Part shown: piece by piece, positions 35,855 through 47,800 of the stretch
Layout: each line of letters begins with the position of its first letter
How positions within the stretch are numbered: the first letter of the stretch is position 1
DNA from: Bugulina stolonifera
Lineage: Eukaryota > Bryozoa > Gymnolaemata > Cheilostomatida > Bugulidae
Assembly (NCBI GenBank): GCA_935421135.1
Contig: OW285190.1
Span: forward strand, 17,370,501-17,434,500
Direction of reading: 5' to 3'
DNA: 64,000 nucleotides
The notes under the pieces: generated by a model
What the model was told of the DNA's origin: nothing
The model's input: only the letters and a program-made list of their open reading frames with translations
The model's database searches: none
Translations under genes and position numbers: made by a program

Positions 35855-38800
35855 ATGACACATTACCAAGAATACCCCGACTCGGGTGAGAAGCCCACTT
35901 TTAACGGAGAAGGAGACGTACACTTCTTCATCAAAAGGTTCAAATATATAACCCAAACCAAGGGTTGGAACCCACGACATAGTCTCCTTCACCTCCGGGA
36001 GGCCCTCCACGGTCCTACCCGGGACCTCGGACGAGCCGACACGGTTGAAGCTGTCTTTCTCACCCTACAAAACCAGTATAGCCTCACGGCCTCGGCCGCG
36101 CGGCGGCAAATCAAACACGTCAAACAAGGACCACACCAGTCCCTTCAGGAACATGCCGACTTAATCGGTAAGTTGTTAACCATCGGTTACCCCGAGATGC
36201 CCGAGTCGACCCTGGAGAAATGGTCAACCGAAACCTTCTGCAGTACCCTGCAAGACACATCCTTGAGGGAACACTTGATGATCACCAACCCGACCACCCT
36301 GAGCCGGGCCCTTCAGGACAGTCGTGCTTATTATGCTATCGGCAAGCAGCTATCAAGCAACGGACGACCACCAAAGGCAGAAATCAAAGAGCCAGCTGTC
36401 GAGATTAGGACGTCAACCAGCCCCGACAGAAATGGGCATACTCCAGACAAAACTCCTCGGGAACCGGAAGACAACTGGATACCCGGGAAACGCCACCCCC
36501 GCGGGAGAAACCGGCGGGTGCAACCACTCCCTTTGGCAAACAGGTTTCATGCCCTGGACACAATAGAACCCGTCCCTACCGGCCACTACTTAGAGGGAAC
36601 AGTAGCTGGGCGGCCGACTCGGTTCTTGGTCGACACCGGCAGCAGCACCAACTTGTTGAATAAAAAGGTCCATGATCGACTACCCCCAAGCAAGAAGAAG
36701 AAGATGCGACAGACCAAGACACACGGTGTGATGGCCGACGGATCTCCACTCCCCTTCGAAGGCGAGACTACATTGCCAGTGAAATTACCTGGACTTCCTC
36801 CGACCGAAGAAGACTTCCTAGTTGGGAAGATTCAGGAGGATGCCATCATGGGACTTCCCTACCTACACAAGAACAAGTGCACCTTAACCTTCCAGAAACC
36901 TCAGGTCATCATAGACGGCAAGCATATTCCCTGCAAAGACCGACACGGGCGACCCCTTTCCGGTCGGGTACAGACCCCACGGCAGCAAGACATACCGCCT
37001 CGTTCTGAGGCCATCCTTCAAGGGTGTCTTATGACCCCTACTGCTCCAACCACAGGGATGGTGGAGCCCGTTAAGAACGGACCCTTAGTGGCTAACAGCA
37101 TCGGTCGAACCGACTCGGCTGGACAGATTCCTGTCCGTTGTATGAACCCCACGGACCGCACCCTCCACCTTCGGGCAGGAGCAACTATAGGCACATTTAC
37201 TGAGGTTCAAACAGCCGAGGTAGAAACTCCGCAGACCACAGCACAAGGAGAAACAGCTTCCTCGAAGCCACCCGACAAAGGAGGTGGACCCCAAGGAGAT
37301 GTGCCAGACCATCTACAGGAACTGTACCACAAGGCCCTCCCCCAGTGCGAGACACCGGAAGAACAACAGAAATTGAAGGCCTTGTTGTGTCGTTATTCCA
37401 CGACTTTCAGTATCAACGAGGATGACCACGGACAGACCCACCTAGCGGAGCACTCCATTCCGGTGGAAGCCGGAACTCGGCCTATCCGTCAGCCCCCCCA
37501 CCGACTCGGACCCGAGAAAGAGGCCGAGGCGGAACGGCAGGTCGAGAAGTTGGCACGCCGAGGGCTAATAGAGCCAGCTGAAGGAGCCTGGAGTTCACCC
37601 GTAGTCCTCGTAAAGAAAAAAGATGGCACTTGGCGATTCTGCATCGACTACCGCAAGTTAAACGCGGTGACTACACAGGACGCATACCCTCTGCCCCGGA
37701 TAGACGACAGTCTGGACGCCTTGGCCGGCAGTAGGTACTTTAGCACCCTCGACCTCACGAGTGGTTATTGGCAAGTACCCCTAGATGCAGACGCACGAGA
37801 GAAGGCTGCCTTCGTGACTCGGTCTGGATTTTGGAAGTGGAAAGTCCTTCCTTTCGGACTTACATCCGCCCCTGCCACCTTCCAGAGACTAATGGAGAAA
37901 GTTCTACAGGGGCTGCACTGGAAAACACTACTGTTATATCTGGACGACATCATCGTCATGGCACCCGACTATGATACTCACCTAGCCCGACTGGAAGAAG
38001 TCTTTCAGCGCCTCCAGGCCGCCGGTCTCAAACTCAAACCAGGCAAGTGCAAGCTCTTACAGACACAGGTCCATTACTTGGGACATGTCGTACACCGAGA
38101 GGGCACCTCCACGGACCCCGATAAGGTTCAGGCCGTACGGGAATGGCCCCAACCTTCTAACCTCAAACAGTTGCAAGCTTTCCTCGGAATGGTTGGATAC
38201 TACAGACAATACATAGCAGACTTTGCCGGAATCGCCCGTCCCTTGCATGTCCTCACCTCTAAGAATTCAGCTTGGCGCTGGACTGAAGAGGAAGAAGTAG
38301 CCTTCGAAGATCTAAGGTCTCGCCTTCTTCAGGCACCCGTGCTAGGATATCCCAACCCTCGACTACCCTACATCTTGGACACAGACGCTAGCAATGAAGC
38401 TGTGGGCGCTGTCTTATCTCAAATACAAGACGGACGGGAACGGGTAATTGCATACTATAGCAAGACACTGGACGCAGCAGAACGCAATTATTGCGTTACG
38501 CGTCGGGAACTTCTGGCCGTCGTCAAGGCTGTGAAACACTTCCGACCCTATCTATATGGACGGCAGTTCCGACTGCGTACCGACCATGCCTCCCTCAGAT
38601 GGCTCAGTCAAAGGAAGGAACCTTCTCACCAAGTCGCTCGGTGGCTAGAAATACTCGCTGAGTTCGACTACCTCCTGGAGCATCGGGCGGGAAACCGACA
38701 CGGGAATGCCGACGGACTGAGCCGGAGGACCTGTGATCCATGTAAACAATGCAAGAGGATAGAAGAAAGAGACGGTGGACCCAGCAGGGAGTCCCCGCTC

Positions 38801-40552
38801 ATATGCACACTCCAACCAACTAATCAGTTATTCCTACAACAGTCTCAAGATGACCCCACTATGGCCTTGATCTACACCGCTGTAAAGGATGACGCCCCAC
38901 TAGACCCCTTGACTCTGGAGCAAGGAGGCCCCGAGCTTAAACATTGGCATGAGCGTCTAGGAGCCATGCGAATCAGTGACCAAGGTATCCTGCAACTACG
39001 CACTATTCGACAAAGCCGGGACGATTGGGTGGACCTTTGCCCCTGCACGATACGTCAAGGAATCATCTGGCAGACCCATAGCCTCGCACATACTGGAGTA
39101 CAGAAGACACTAGCCCGGCTGGCACTGCGCTGGTATTGGCCTGGGATGCAGAGAGACATCCGCGAGGCCATCTCCTCTTGTGAAGTCTGTCAAGCCGCCA
39201 AGAATAGTCGACTCTCCCCCAACCCTAATCGGAGGCGGATGCACGCAGGACGCCCCTGGCAGAAGATAGCCATCGACCTCGTCGGACCACTTCCCCAGAC
39301 ACCCAGAGGAAATCGATGGATACTGGTGCTAATAGATCACTTTACTCGGTGGGCCGAGGCAATTCCTTTACCCGATGCTACGGCACCTACGGTGGCCACT
39401 ACCTTGGACGAACAGGTATTTAGTCGATTTGGACTCCCCGAGCACGTGCACACCGACCAAGGAGCACAGTTCCAGTCACGGCTGATGGTTGAATTATGTA
39501 GGCTCTGGAAAGTCCGAAAGACCACCACCACTCCCTATCACCCTAAATCTAACGGGCTAGTGGAACGGGGAAATCGGACGCTGGGAGATGCTCTTCGAAC
39601 TGCACTTCTCCGAGAGGACACTACAGACTGGGACCTCCTCCTACCTTCCCTCCTGAGGACTATTCGGGCCACCCCTCACTCCGTCACCAAAGAGACCCCT
39701 AACTTTCTTATGATGGGACGAGAACTACGCTTACCGGATGACCTACAGCATCCACAGCCCTCCCCATCTGCCGTCACTCTGCAAGAATACACCCAAGAGG
39801 TGCGCAAAAATATGGCTGCTGCTCACGACCTCTTACGGGAAGACCAATCCCTGGTACGGGCCCAAGAGCCACCCTTCGCCACCCACTTCCGCGAAGGAGA
39901 CCTAGTCATGATGGCTAATTACAGACGGCGGAAAGGAGAGAACCCCAAATTACAACAGAAATTTATAGGGCCCTACGAAGTCAAGAAAGCCCACGCCGAT
40001 CACTCTTATTTAATAGAGTGCCAAGGACAGAGTTCAGTGCAGAGTGGAGAACGACTCAAACTTTTTAAGCCCTGCCCCTACCCCATGGGACAGATCCCCG
40101 GATCGAGGGAACTGGCCATGCGGCCTAATATGAAGGGAGCACGCACCTACCCCCGGCTGCCTCCTGAAGAAGAGGACGACGGCCCTACACCGCGGCACGT
40201 ACGCCGGATGCCCGAACCTCCCGCACCAGCACCAGAACCTCCTCCCCTCCATCCGGAACCGCCACCTCCAGTTCCCGATCCTCAGCCACAGGTGCCCGTC
40301 GATGCTCCACCCTCTGAAGCAACCAGAGAGACCACAGACAGAGAGCCCGAGGTCCTTCCTCGACGGTCCCAACGCTCCAGACGATCTCCAGTCCGTTACG
40401 GCGACCTGTATCGTTACCAGAACGTGGCAACTACACCAAGCTCCGGTCAACCCAGTGGAGAAAGAGACGGAGTAATGGCCACCCTAGAACACCCCCTTCA
40501 GACACTGTACCGTACCCTCCTTAACTTGACACTAGAGACACCCATGACCTAG
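35855..40552 (+). CDS. Gag-pol polyprotein of element 1 (1,565 aa)
   Basis: A single uninterrupted frame with no gag/pol frameshift. Order: retrotransposon Gag capsid-like region, about 1-180 (from FNGEGDVHFFIKRF); no CCHC zinc knuckle; aspartic protease with D260-T-G-S-S; reverse transcriptase with KKKDGTWRFCIDYRKLN and YLDD at 695-698; RNase H with LDTDAS (Asp842) and RTDHASL; integrase with an H-H-C-C zinc region near 1070-1120 (HSLAHTG...CEVC) and the catalytic triad Asp1141, Asp1201, Glu1237 (D,D35E); a GPY/F module (FIGPYEVKKA); and a Pro/Glu-rich tail. The RT-RNaseH-IN order is Ty3/gypsy. No chromodomain or env is seen. The frame ends LYRTLLNLTLETPMT, an end shared with elements 2 and 3. 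Confidence 0.95.
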   Translation: MTHYQEYPDSGEKPTFNGEGDVHFFIKRFKYITQTKGWNPRHSLLHLREALHGPTRDLGRADTVEAVFLTLQNQYSLTASAARRQIKHVKQGPHQSLQEHADLIGKLLTIGYPEMPESTLEKWSTETFCSTLQDTSLREHLMITNPTTLSRALQDSRAYYAIGKQLSSNGRPPKAEIKEPAVEIRTSTSPDRNGHTPDKTPREPEDNWIPGKRHPRGRNRRVQPLPLANRFHALDTIEPVPTGHYLEGTVAGRPTRFLVDTGSSTNLLNKKVHDRLPPSKKKKMRQTKTHGVMADGSPLPFEGETTLPVKLPGLPPTEEDFLVGKIQEDAIMGLPYLHKNKCTLTFQKPQVIIDGKHIPCKDRHGRPLSGRVQTPRQQDIPPRSEAILQGCLMTPTAPTTGMVEPVKNGPLVANSIGRTDSAGQIPVRCMNPTDRTLHLRAGATIGTFTEVQTAEVETPQTTAQGETASSKPPDKGGGPQGDVPDHLQELYHKALPQCETPEEQQKLKALLCRYSTTFSINEDDHGQTHLAEHSIPVEAGTRPIRQPPHRLGPEKEAEAERQVEKLARRGLIEPAEGAWSSPVVLVKKKDGTWRFCIDYRKLNAVTTQDAYPLPRIDDSLDALAGSRYFSTLDLTSGYWQVPLDADAREKAAFVTRSGFWKWKVLPFGLTSAPATFQRLMEKVLQGLHWKTLLLYLDDIIVMAPDYDTHLARLEEVFQRLQAAGLKLKPGKCKLLQTQVHYLGHVVHREGTSTDPDKVQAVREWPQPSNLKQLQAFLGMVGYYRQYIADFAGIARPLHVLTSKNSAWRWTEEEEVAFEDLRSRLLQAPVLGYPNPRLPYILDTDASNEAVGAVLSQIQDGRERVIAYYSKTLDAAERNYCVTRRELLAVVKAVKHFRPYLYGRQFRLRTDHASLRWLSQRKEPSHQVARWLEILAEFDYLLEHRAGNRHGNADGLSRRTCDPCKQCKRIEERDGGPSRESPLICTLQPTNQLFLQQSQDDPTMALIYTAVKDDAPLDPLTLEQGGPELKHWHERLGAMRISDQGILQLRTIRQSRDDWVDLCPCTIRQGIIWQTHSLAHTGVQKTLARLALRWYWPGMQRDIREAISSCEVCQAAKNSRLSPNPNRRRMHAGRPWQKIAIDLVGPLPQTPRGNRWILVLIDHFTRWAEAIPLPDATAPTVATTLDEQVFSRFGLPEHVHTDQGAQFQSRLMVELCRLWKVRKTTTTPYHPKSNGLVERGNRTLGDALRTALLREDTTDWDLLLPSLLRTIRATPHSVTKETPNFLMMGRELRLPDDLQHPQPSPSAVTLQEYTQEVRKNMAAAHDLLREDQSLVRAQEPPFATHFREGDLVMMANYRRRKGENPKLQQKFIGPYEVKKAHADHSYLIECQGQSSVQSGERLKLFKPCPYPMGQIPGSRELAMRPNMKGARTYPRLPPEEEDDGPTPRHVRRMPEPPAPAPEPPPLHPEPPPPVPDPQPQVPVDAPPSEATRETTDREPEVLPRRSQRSRRSPVRYGDLYRYQNVATTPSSGQPSGERDGVMATLEHPLQTLYRTLLNLTLETPMT

Positions 40553-40565
40553 TGTGAGGGGGCTA
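40553..40565 (+). promoter_or_regulatory. Polypurine tract of element 1
   Basis: TGTGAGGGGGCTA lies directly between the gag-pol stop and the 3' LTR, the expected place for plus-strand priming. The same GAGGGGGCT core borders the 3' LTR of elements 2 and 3. Confidence 0.8.
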
Positions 40566-41228
40566 TGTGATGGTACGCCCAGTCGTATCTTACATCTGAC
40601 ACTCATTATTGCGTGCATACATGTATATATCTGCTTGTACTTTACTCTTATATTGTTATATATGATTGTATGATTATATCTAAGTCTTTTAATGCCTTTT
40701 ATACCCATGTACAGAGGCCCGACCTCTCAGAATCCATTGATATTCATTTTGTACATGAATTGGACCATTATAAGCAACTTTTGTAGAACCCGACCTATTT
40801 TGGGTCGGCCGTCGGGCTTCCGGCGGCCATCTTGTTGCGCAACTTCCGGACGACCACACGTCGTCTTTTCCCGACGTCATGTCGGCCGGAAGTCCTTATA
40901 CTATATAAAGGGCACTGTTTTACTGTTCATTGTCTCAGTCTACGCTTGGCTTTCAATAAAGACACATCTATACTTGATACAGGGACTTTCTCTTCCTTTT
41001 ACTAGGTCATTCGCTTTGCGAACCGCCTACTAGGTTGAATTACTCTCTTTCACTGTATAGTCTGAAGGTCGGACTTGAGATCAGATGGGTCGTCTTTGGT
41101 AGTATTTGGGCTACTGAGACCGCTCGATCTTTCATGTAATGCGAAGTCCTATTACCACTCATAGGCACTTCATTTCTGGGTCGATAGTCGTCCAAGGACG
41201 ACCGCACCAAAACACAGAAACCATTACA
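40566..41228 (+). repeat. 3' LTR of element 1
   Basis: Identical by eye to the 5' LTR over 663 bp, including the TATA box, AATAAAG and U5 stem. Confidence 0.95.
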
Positions 41229-41604
41229 ATATTATCATTGTGCTAGTATGTATTGTTAGTCTAGTAGGCCTAGCCACATATTGTAGACCTGTTAGAGACT
41301 CACCTAGTATAATAATAAGAGTGATATATACTAGTAGTTGGAGCAGAATAAAAACTTATATTTGCTCTATCCATGTATAGAAAGTAACACAATACTATTT
41401 AAACAATAGAGAACAATAATGTGGAGCTTAGCCAAATATTCTGTAGGAGTCAAGTTCTCAGTCTATGTAGGCTGTCAAGTGTTAGCACATTTCAATGAGG
41501 AAGTTTGGGGAGGAGGGCTGTGCTTAGGCCTATGTATGCTGTAGCTTCCTTATCCCAGCATACTGTTGGCTGTGAGCAGAGTGAGATTGTTGTTTATACA
41601 GAGT

Positions 41605-41772
41605 TAGATAAGGTTAGAACTACTGCAGTCACATTGAGTTGAGTGAACAAGGAACTAGTCAGACACTAGTAGCTACTCTGACTATACAATCATCTACTTT
41701 TAACTCTACAAGCAAAGTGTGCAGTCTTATTCAATATTCTACAATGAGAATATTCTAGAACTCTGTACAGAT
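41605..41772 (+). promoter_or_regulatory. Conserved 5' flank / 5' UTR of gene 2
   Basis: Nearly repeats the sequence in front of gene 1, from a TTAGAACTA-like block through GAGTTGAGTGAACAAGGAAC and on to the start codon. The intact LTR element ends about 375 bp upstream, so its 3' LTR promoter could read into this gene. Confidence 0.5.
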
Positions 41773-41836
41773 ATGTATAAATACTATCAGATACTCTGTG
41801 GATGTGTGCTGGTGTTACTACTTCTGGTTAATGGAG
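41773..41836 (+). CDS. Gene 2 exon 1: signal peptide
   Basis: Differs from gene 1 exon 1 by one residue (CGCVLVLLLL instead of [10 protein letters not shown]). Donor GTAAGT at 41837, phase 1. Only 24 bp of intron separate it from an inserted solo LTR. Confidence 0.8.
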
Positions 41837-44800
41837 GTAAGTTGCACGAAAGTACAATAATGTAATGGTACGCACAGTCGTCTCTTACACCTGACACTCA
41901 TTATTGTGTGCACATACATGTATATATCTGCTTGTACTTTACTCTATGTAACTCCTATATTATTGTATATGCTTGTATGATTATTACTAAGTCTTTTAAT
42001 GCCTTTTATACCCATGTACAGAGGCCCGACCTCTCAGAATTACTTGATATTCACTTTGTACATGAATTAGACCATTATAAGCAACTTTTGTAGAACCCGA
42101 CCCATTTTAGGTCGGCTGTCGGGCTTCCGGCGGCCATGTTGTTGCGCAACTTCTGGACGACCTTATGTTGTCTTTTCCCTACACTACGTCGTGCGGAAGT
42201 CCTTATACTATATAAAGGGCATTGTTTCACTGTTCATTGTCTCAGTCTTCACTTGGCTTTCAATAAAGACACATCTATACTTGATACAGAGACTTTCACT
42301 TCCTTTTGTCAGGTCATTCGCTTAGCGAACCGCCTACTAGGTCGGATCACTCTCTTTCAACGTATAGTCTGAAGGTCAGACTTGGGACCAGATGGGTCGT
42401 CTCTGGTAGTTATTGGGCTACTGAGACCGCTCGATCTTTCATGTAATGCGAAGGCTTAGCACCACTCATAGGCACTCCAATTCTGAGTCGGTAGTCGTCC
42501 AAGGACGACCGCACCAAATCACAGAAACCATTACAATACTATTGTACATGTAGACTATATTATGTACTTGGTGTTGGTGTACATGTACATATACAACCTA
42601 TATGTAATGAAGTAGTGACTGTGTTCACTGTTCCTTTGCTACTCTGGTGCCTTATGCAGCAGAACCAGGGAATCTATTGGATAATGCTGATACTGAAATT
42701 AACCACCCACCCCTCCCCCACCAATAAACACCACACCACAGCAATAGGTCTAGCCAGGGCTTAAAGTGTACCTAACCGGTCTAGCCTATATAGAGTTAGG
42801 TGCACAAGTAGAGAAATTTTCGATAGCCTCTGTTCTTCACTAAAACTGAAGGAGAATTTGTTTTCTTTATGTTTTGTTGGTTGGCTGCCCTTACCCCAAA
42901 CCACAAACAGGGCTATCTAAATTTTTCCACTACTGCACCTAGCAGTCTACGTACCAGCAACAGTACACCTTAAAATCTGTATAATGAATAATACTCTACT
43001 TAGTCACACTTACTCACACATAGACATTGTGTATGTGCTACATAATAGATAATATACAATGTACATGTGTTTGTGTGGCTATTAACTGTGTACAGTAGAT
43101 GGAGGGGGGAGGGGGAGTATTAGGGTAGGTAGGCTATCATTATATGGAGTGTCTTCTGAGCTGTGCTACTCCTACTGTACTACCTTACAACTCCTTGTTT
43201 AGTCCACACCTTGTAATGTGCATAATATGTGAGTACAAATGACACTTACATGTAGATTAGTTGTTCACTGATTAGCACACAGTTAGTGGCTATACCTACC
43301 CTTCTTATACTTGTTGCAGAATTTAGTAATTTAATGAGTTGCTGTAGATCATAGAAGGTGCAATTTAACACAATTTTAACATAGCCAGGGTTCTTCAGTA
43401 AAATTATAGTTGAGTAAGTTACCTTCTCTATTATATATGGTATAATCCCAATCTAATTGCTCAGACCACAAACAAACAACCTAAAGGCTACATAAAATTG
43501 TGTAAAGCTTAGGCCACACTGACGCGAATTTTTTTGCGAATAGCGTATTTTGGCCAAAGGCGAATTCGCAAATTATAATTGAGCGTGCCACACTGCAAAA
43601 GCTATAAGCGAATTCGCATTGATTTCACCCAATGAGGGATCAAAAATTATTATCCCCGGTCATGTTTCTCATTCACTGCAGAACTAGAACTCCGAAAAAT
43701 GTAAAATAAAATTATAATTAAAATAGAATAAAATAAAATAATTATTTTATTCTTACTTTCATTTGTTTTACACAATTCTTGCAAACGGAAGTAGTCATTG
43801 TATTCATCAGTTAAAATAAATATTTTAATATAATAATTTAACCTCATGATTGATTGAAAATCCGTGGCTCTGAACACGTGACAGTAACGTGACAGGTGAA
43901 AATTGGCCAATCACAAATTAGCGAGTTGCGAATTAGCTGATTGAGATCAGCGAGTGTGAAATCGCTAATTTTGCGCGAATTCGCACAAAATTTGCGATTT
44001 GGGAATTCGCTTTTGGCAAAAATTCGCTACTTGCAAGAAAATTCACGTCAGTGTGGCCTAAGCATAATACTTCACCTAACTGTGAAGATAGATCAGGGGT
44101 GCTCAACCTTTCTGGGTTCAAGGTAACTTTCTGTGATTACTAGATTGAATTGAAGTTATAAGAATAATATAATTAGCTAAGACTAAGAGCAGTGTGACTA
44201 ATATAAAAATAATTCATTATTTGGGCCCCATTAAAACTATTTCTATTCCACTTGGCAGAACAACATCACATGACACATGATTAATAGGTGTAGTTAGTCT
44301 GAAATGCCACTGTGACTCTTACAGTAATAGTATTGACTCTTCATGAAACTGTTTACAGGAACATTTGATCTAATTGCTACCTTGTGCTGGAATAAACCAC
44401 CTTTCACTGCTGCGATTTTGCATTATATTATATAATACTATTATTAATTGAGCTTAGAATGCAAAATGACAATATCTCTACAGGTGATGAGGATTTATAG
44501 TACAGTACGCCCATCCTATCACTAATAGATCACACTACATTGTATACATTTGTAGGTAGAACAACTCCTACTAACATAGCTAGAGGTAAAGATACAGCAT
44601 CATCCAGTCCTAGTTACCATGGTAAGAGTCCTTCTATAGTAGTAGATGGTGTGACTGAAGACTCTTCAATTGGTGCTGGAAGTCCAAGAAACTGTGCTGA
44701 CTGTTTCTACATAGGAGTATCAGCATCAGCTCATCACTGGATAGTAGATCTTGGGAATCAATACTTCACAACACAAGTTAAACTATACACTGGTAGGTAC

Positions 44801-47800
44801 TTGTACATAATAGAAGACTATATTCGTAGGTTATGGATGGAGGGAATATTTATTTAGGGACTGGGTAATAGTTTGGTACAATAATTATGATAAGCCCATA
44901 TAACTAGAGTTCAACCAACATGTTACAATTATGTAGGCAATACTAGTATATGTTGGCCTACACATGCTCAATATACACATGCCATGACTTGGCTTGTGGT
45001 AATAGCTGATCAGGAGAATTACTGTTACTTTTGAATTTATATTTTCTCTGGATAACTGGTGTCAGTTTTAACACAGACAAGCCATGAGCCTTGCATTGTA
45101 GCCTACCAGAGATGTTACATTGTACATTGTAGGCCTATAACTATTTAGTATCTGCAGAATTTCTAGTGGAAATAGAATTGGTATTACAAATGGTAACACT
45201 ACCAAGTTTGTTCACAGCAGAATTTAGCCCTCACAGTACAAATGCAGTGTGTATCAGTTACAATACATCAGTTTTATAAGTTTACAGCCATGGCCAGGAG
45301 TTCAAACTATGTATAGTCAAAAATAATAAAATTTTGCTGACAACTTTGTATCTCAAAAGACAGGTTTACGTTGCAAGACCTGGCATGACTATAATCATGG
45401 CTCTAGATATTTGTATACTTCTAACACTACATGACTTGCACGATAGGCTTATAGAGCAAAATCACAAATATAATTATATAGTGTCACCACACTATACAAG
45501 GCTGAAATGCATCATGTTTGCTAAGTACAATTCACTTGCTAATAAAAATAATACTAATAATAATATTATTATCATTATTTTGCTGTTACTGTCTGTTACT
45601 GCCTCCACTGTTTGGAAGTGTAATAACATTGCTGTTGCTCCTAATGGTAGATCTGGATTGCAGACACCTATGTATTTCCCATCTAGTATTTTCTATGTAT
45701 TCTGCAATCGGTGCCGGAAAACACCGAACCACTGAACAGCGGAATGGAATTCACCGAACAGCGAATGAATTTAACAGAATAGAATTTCTTTGTATGCCTT
45801 ACTTATAGCATGATATTAGGCCATTGTAACCAGCATTTTATTGTTATGAACTCATGAAACTCTTGTGCAATTCAACTATGTCATTTATAATTATAAAAAA
45901 TTAATTATAAATTTTTATTCAGACGAGCAATAAATAAGTGAGTAAGTAGAATCTAAACATCTCGACTCTCAAATATCTAGCCCACAATGTTCCTGAGCTG
46001 AGTGGCAATAAACATAATATTTTGTGCAAAAAATATTTTACTAACCTATTTAATAAGTTGTAGGCTAAATCACAATGAAAATGAACAGCTTTAGCAATAA
46101 AAGGCAACTTATGCATTGATGAACGGTGAGTGTTCCTGAGAAATAGTAATGAATATAATGAGTCCCAAATTTTATTAGCTCAAGATTTTTATTGCAGCTC
46201 AAGACATTTCGACTAAGTTCAAACTGGCCATTCCTTCACTAGAACTACACAGTTCGGAAAATAAACAGATAATCAGATAAAGATCAGCGGCGCAATGTGC
46301 GTTTGCTGAAAAGGGTACTTTTCTTTTGTGTGGATGGTAGCAAAATGTGACTTCGCTTTTCGGAATTCCCAACTGTGCCTTGATTATGAAGATTTACAAT
46401 CAATGAGCTATTGACTTTAATTTTTATTTTAAGTTTTAGTAGAACAAACCCATAATACTAATTAGTAGTAGTTTGGAAGGTTAGGAAATGATTATTTTAT
46501 TTTAATTTGTTGTTTCAGCACTATGAAAATTCATATGGAACTTCTGCACAGTAGAATATGAACCCATTGATATAAAATAAATTAATGTAAATTAATAAAT
46601 AAATATAATGTCAATGTGATAAGTATTGTTATATACAATACACATGATATTTTTATTTAATTGGTATTTGATTTGTTGTGATAATGATTATTGTTATTGT
46701 CTAACACAGTTGATATATTAATATTGTTTATTATTGATCAATTTTATGAAAGATGGGCGATTTTATGTTAGGTCGACATGTCTTTATACTGGCTCGATCT
46801 GTTCGGTGATTTCCATTCCGCTGTTCGGTGGTCCGGTGTTTTTCCGGCACCGATTCTGCAGTGTATGTACATGTATATAGTTGTGCCATTTACCTTATAC
46901 CCAACTTTGTATCATTATATAATTTACCACTTTGTAGGTAAAATATCGTACACAATGTCAGACGCTACTATGCTAACAAGGGGAGATGAGTCACCATTTG
47001 TAGATCCATCAGATCATCCAGATCAGTGGAATCAGATATACTCTGGTAGAATCAGTGGAGAGTTTGCTAGGGCACTAGACACTGCTGTGTATGCTAGACA
47101 CGTAGCAGTACGTGTACCAATTAGTAGACAGTTAGTACTGACAGAAGTGGAGGTCTATGGGTATGGTAAGTTATGCCATCTAAGTTTTAATTCAAATACA
47201 GTTCAAGTAGGACAAGATTTGTCATATAGCCTAAAAATTGTCTATTTGAGTTATGTAACCATCTGTCTCTAATATGCCATTTTGTGAATAAGCTTATGAA
47301 ACTTTATTGTAATCTGCAACATTTGATGTTAGTTTATGTAACCAATTTTCAATTTGTCTAGAGCAGTCAGGAACTCAATTTCTCATCCATGAAAATGCTG
47401 TCAGTCCCTGACTTGGGTTTAAACCTGAGGCTTCTACAGCACCCAATCGCCTAGCACAGTAGACAGAACATACACCAGCTCAGCAAAATGCAAATCTGAA
47501 ATCTTTGTGGTTGCCACTTAGGAATGGAAAACCCATGTAACTCACAGCGCAGGGATATTTAAATGATCTAACCATAGAATGACCACAATATGTAAATGTA
47601 GTAGGAGTAGCCCAGTATCAGTCTAATAACACCAATTTCTTTGAGGATTTGTTAAACTTGCATGATTGTATTAGCAAAAAAAGTTATACCTTGGTTCTCA
47701 GCACTTGAAAGGCAGGCAAACTTGAAAGGGCCTTCTTTACCCACCAATTAAACATGTACATGAGCTGTACTATCCCATTAACATTGGTGGCAAACACAGC

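Larger units (their letters stand above)
34872..41228 (+). mobile_element. Intact Ty3/gypsy LTR retrotransposon (element 1)
   Basis: Complete in all visible parts: 5' LTR 34872-35534, primer site 35536-35553, one gag-pol frame 35855-40552, polypurine tract 40553-40565 and 3' LTR 40566-41228. It is flanked by a 4-bp duplication ATAT (34868-34871 and 41229-41232). The LTRs are both 663 bp and I see no difference between them, so insertion is very recent. The interior is GC-rich against an AT-rich host. It lies between the two RPTP genes, about 0.4 kb upstream of the gene 2 5' flank and on the same strand. Confidence 0.95.

Noticed and set aside
35855..40552. An envelope gene downstream of pol in element 1
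   Set aside because: The frame ends after a proline-rich tail 13 bp before the LTR; no signal peptide or transmembrane segment is present.
45334..45735. 133-codon open frame in intron 2 of gene 2
   Set aside because: Low-complexity Asn/Ile/Leu content from AT-rich repeats, and it runs across the left end of a DNA transposon.
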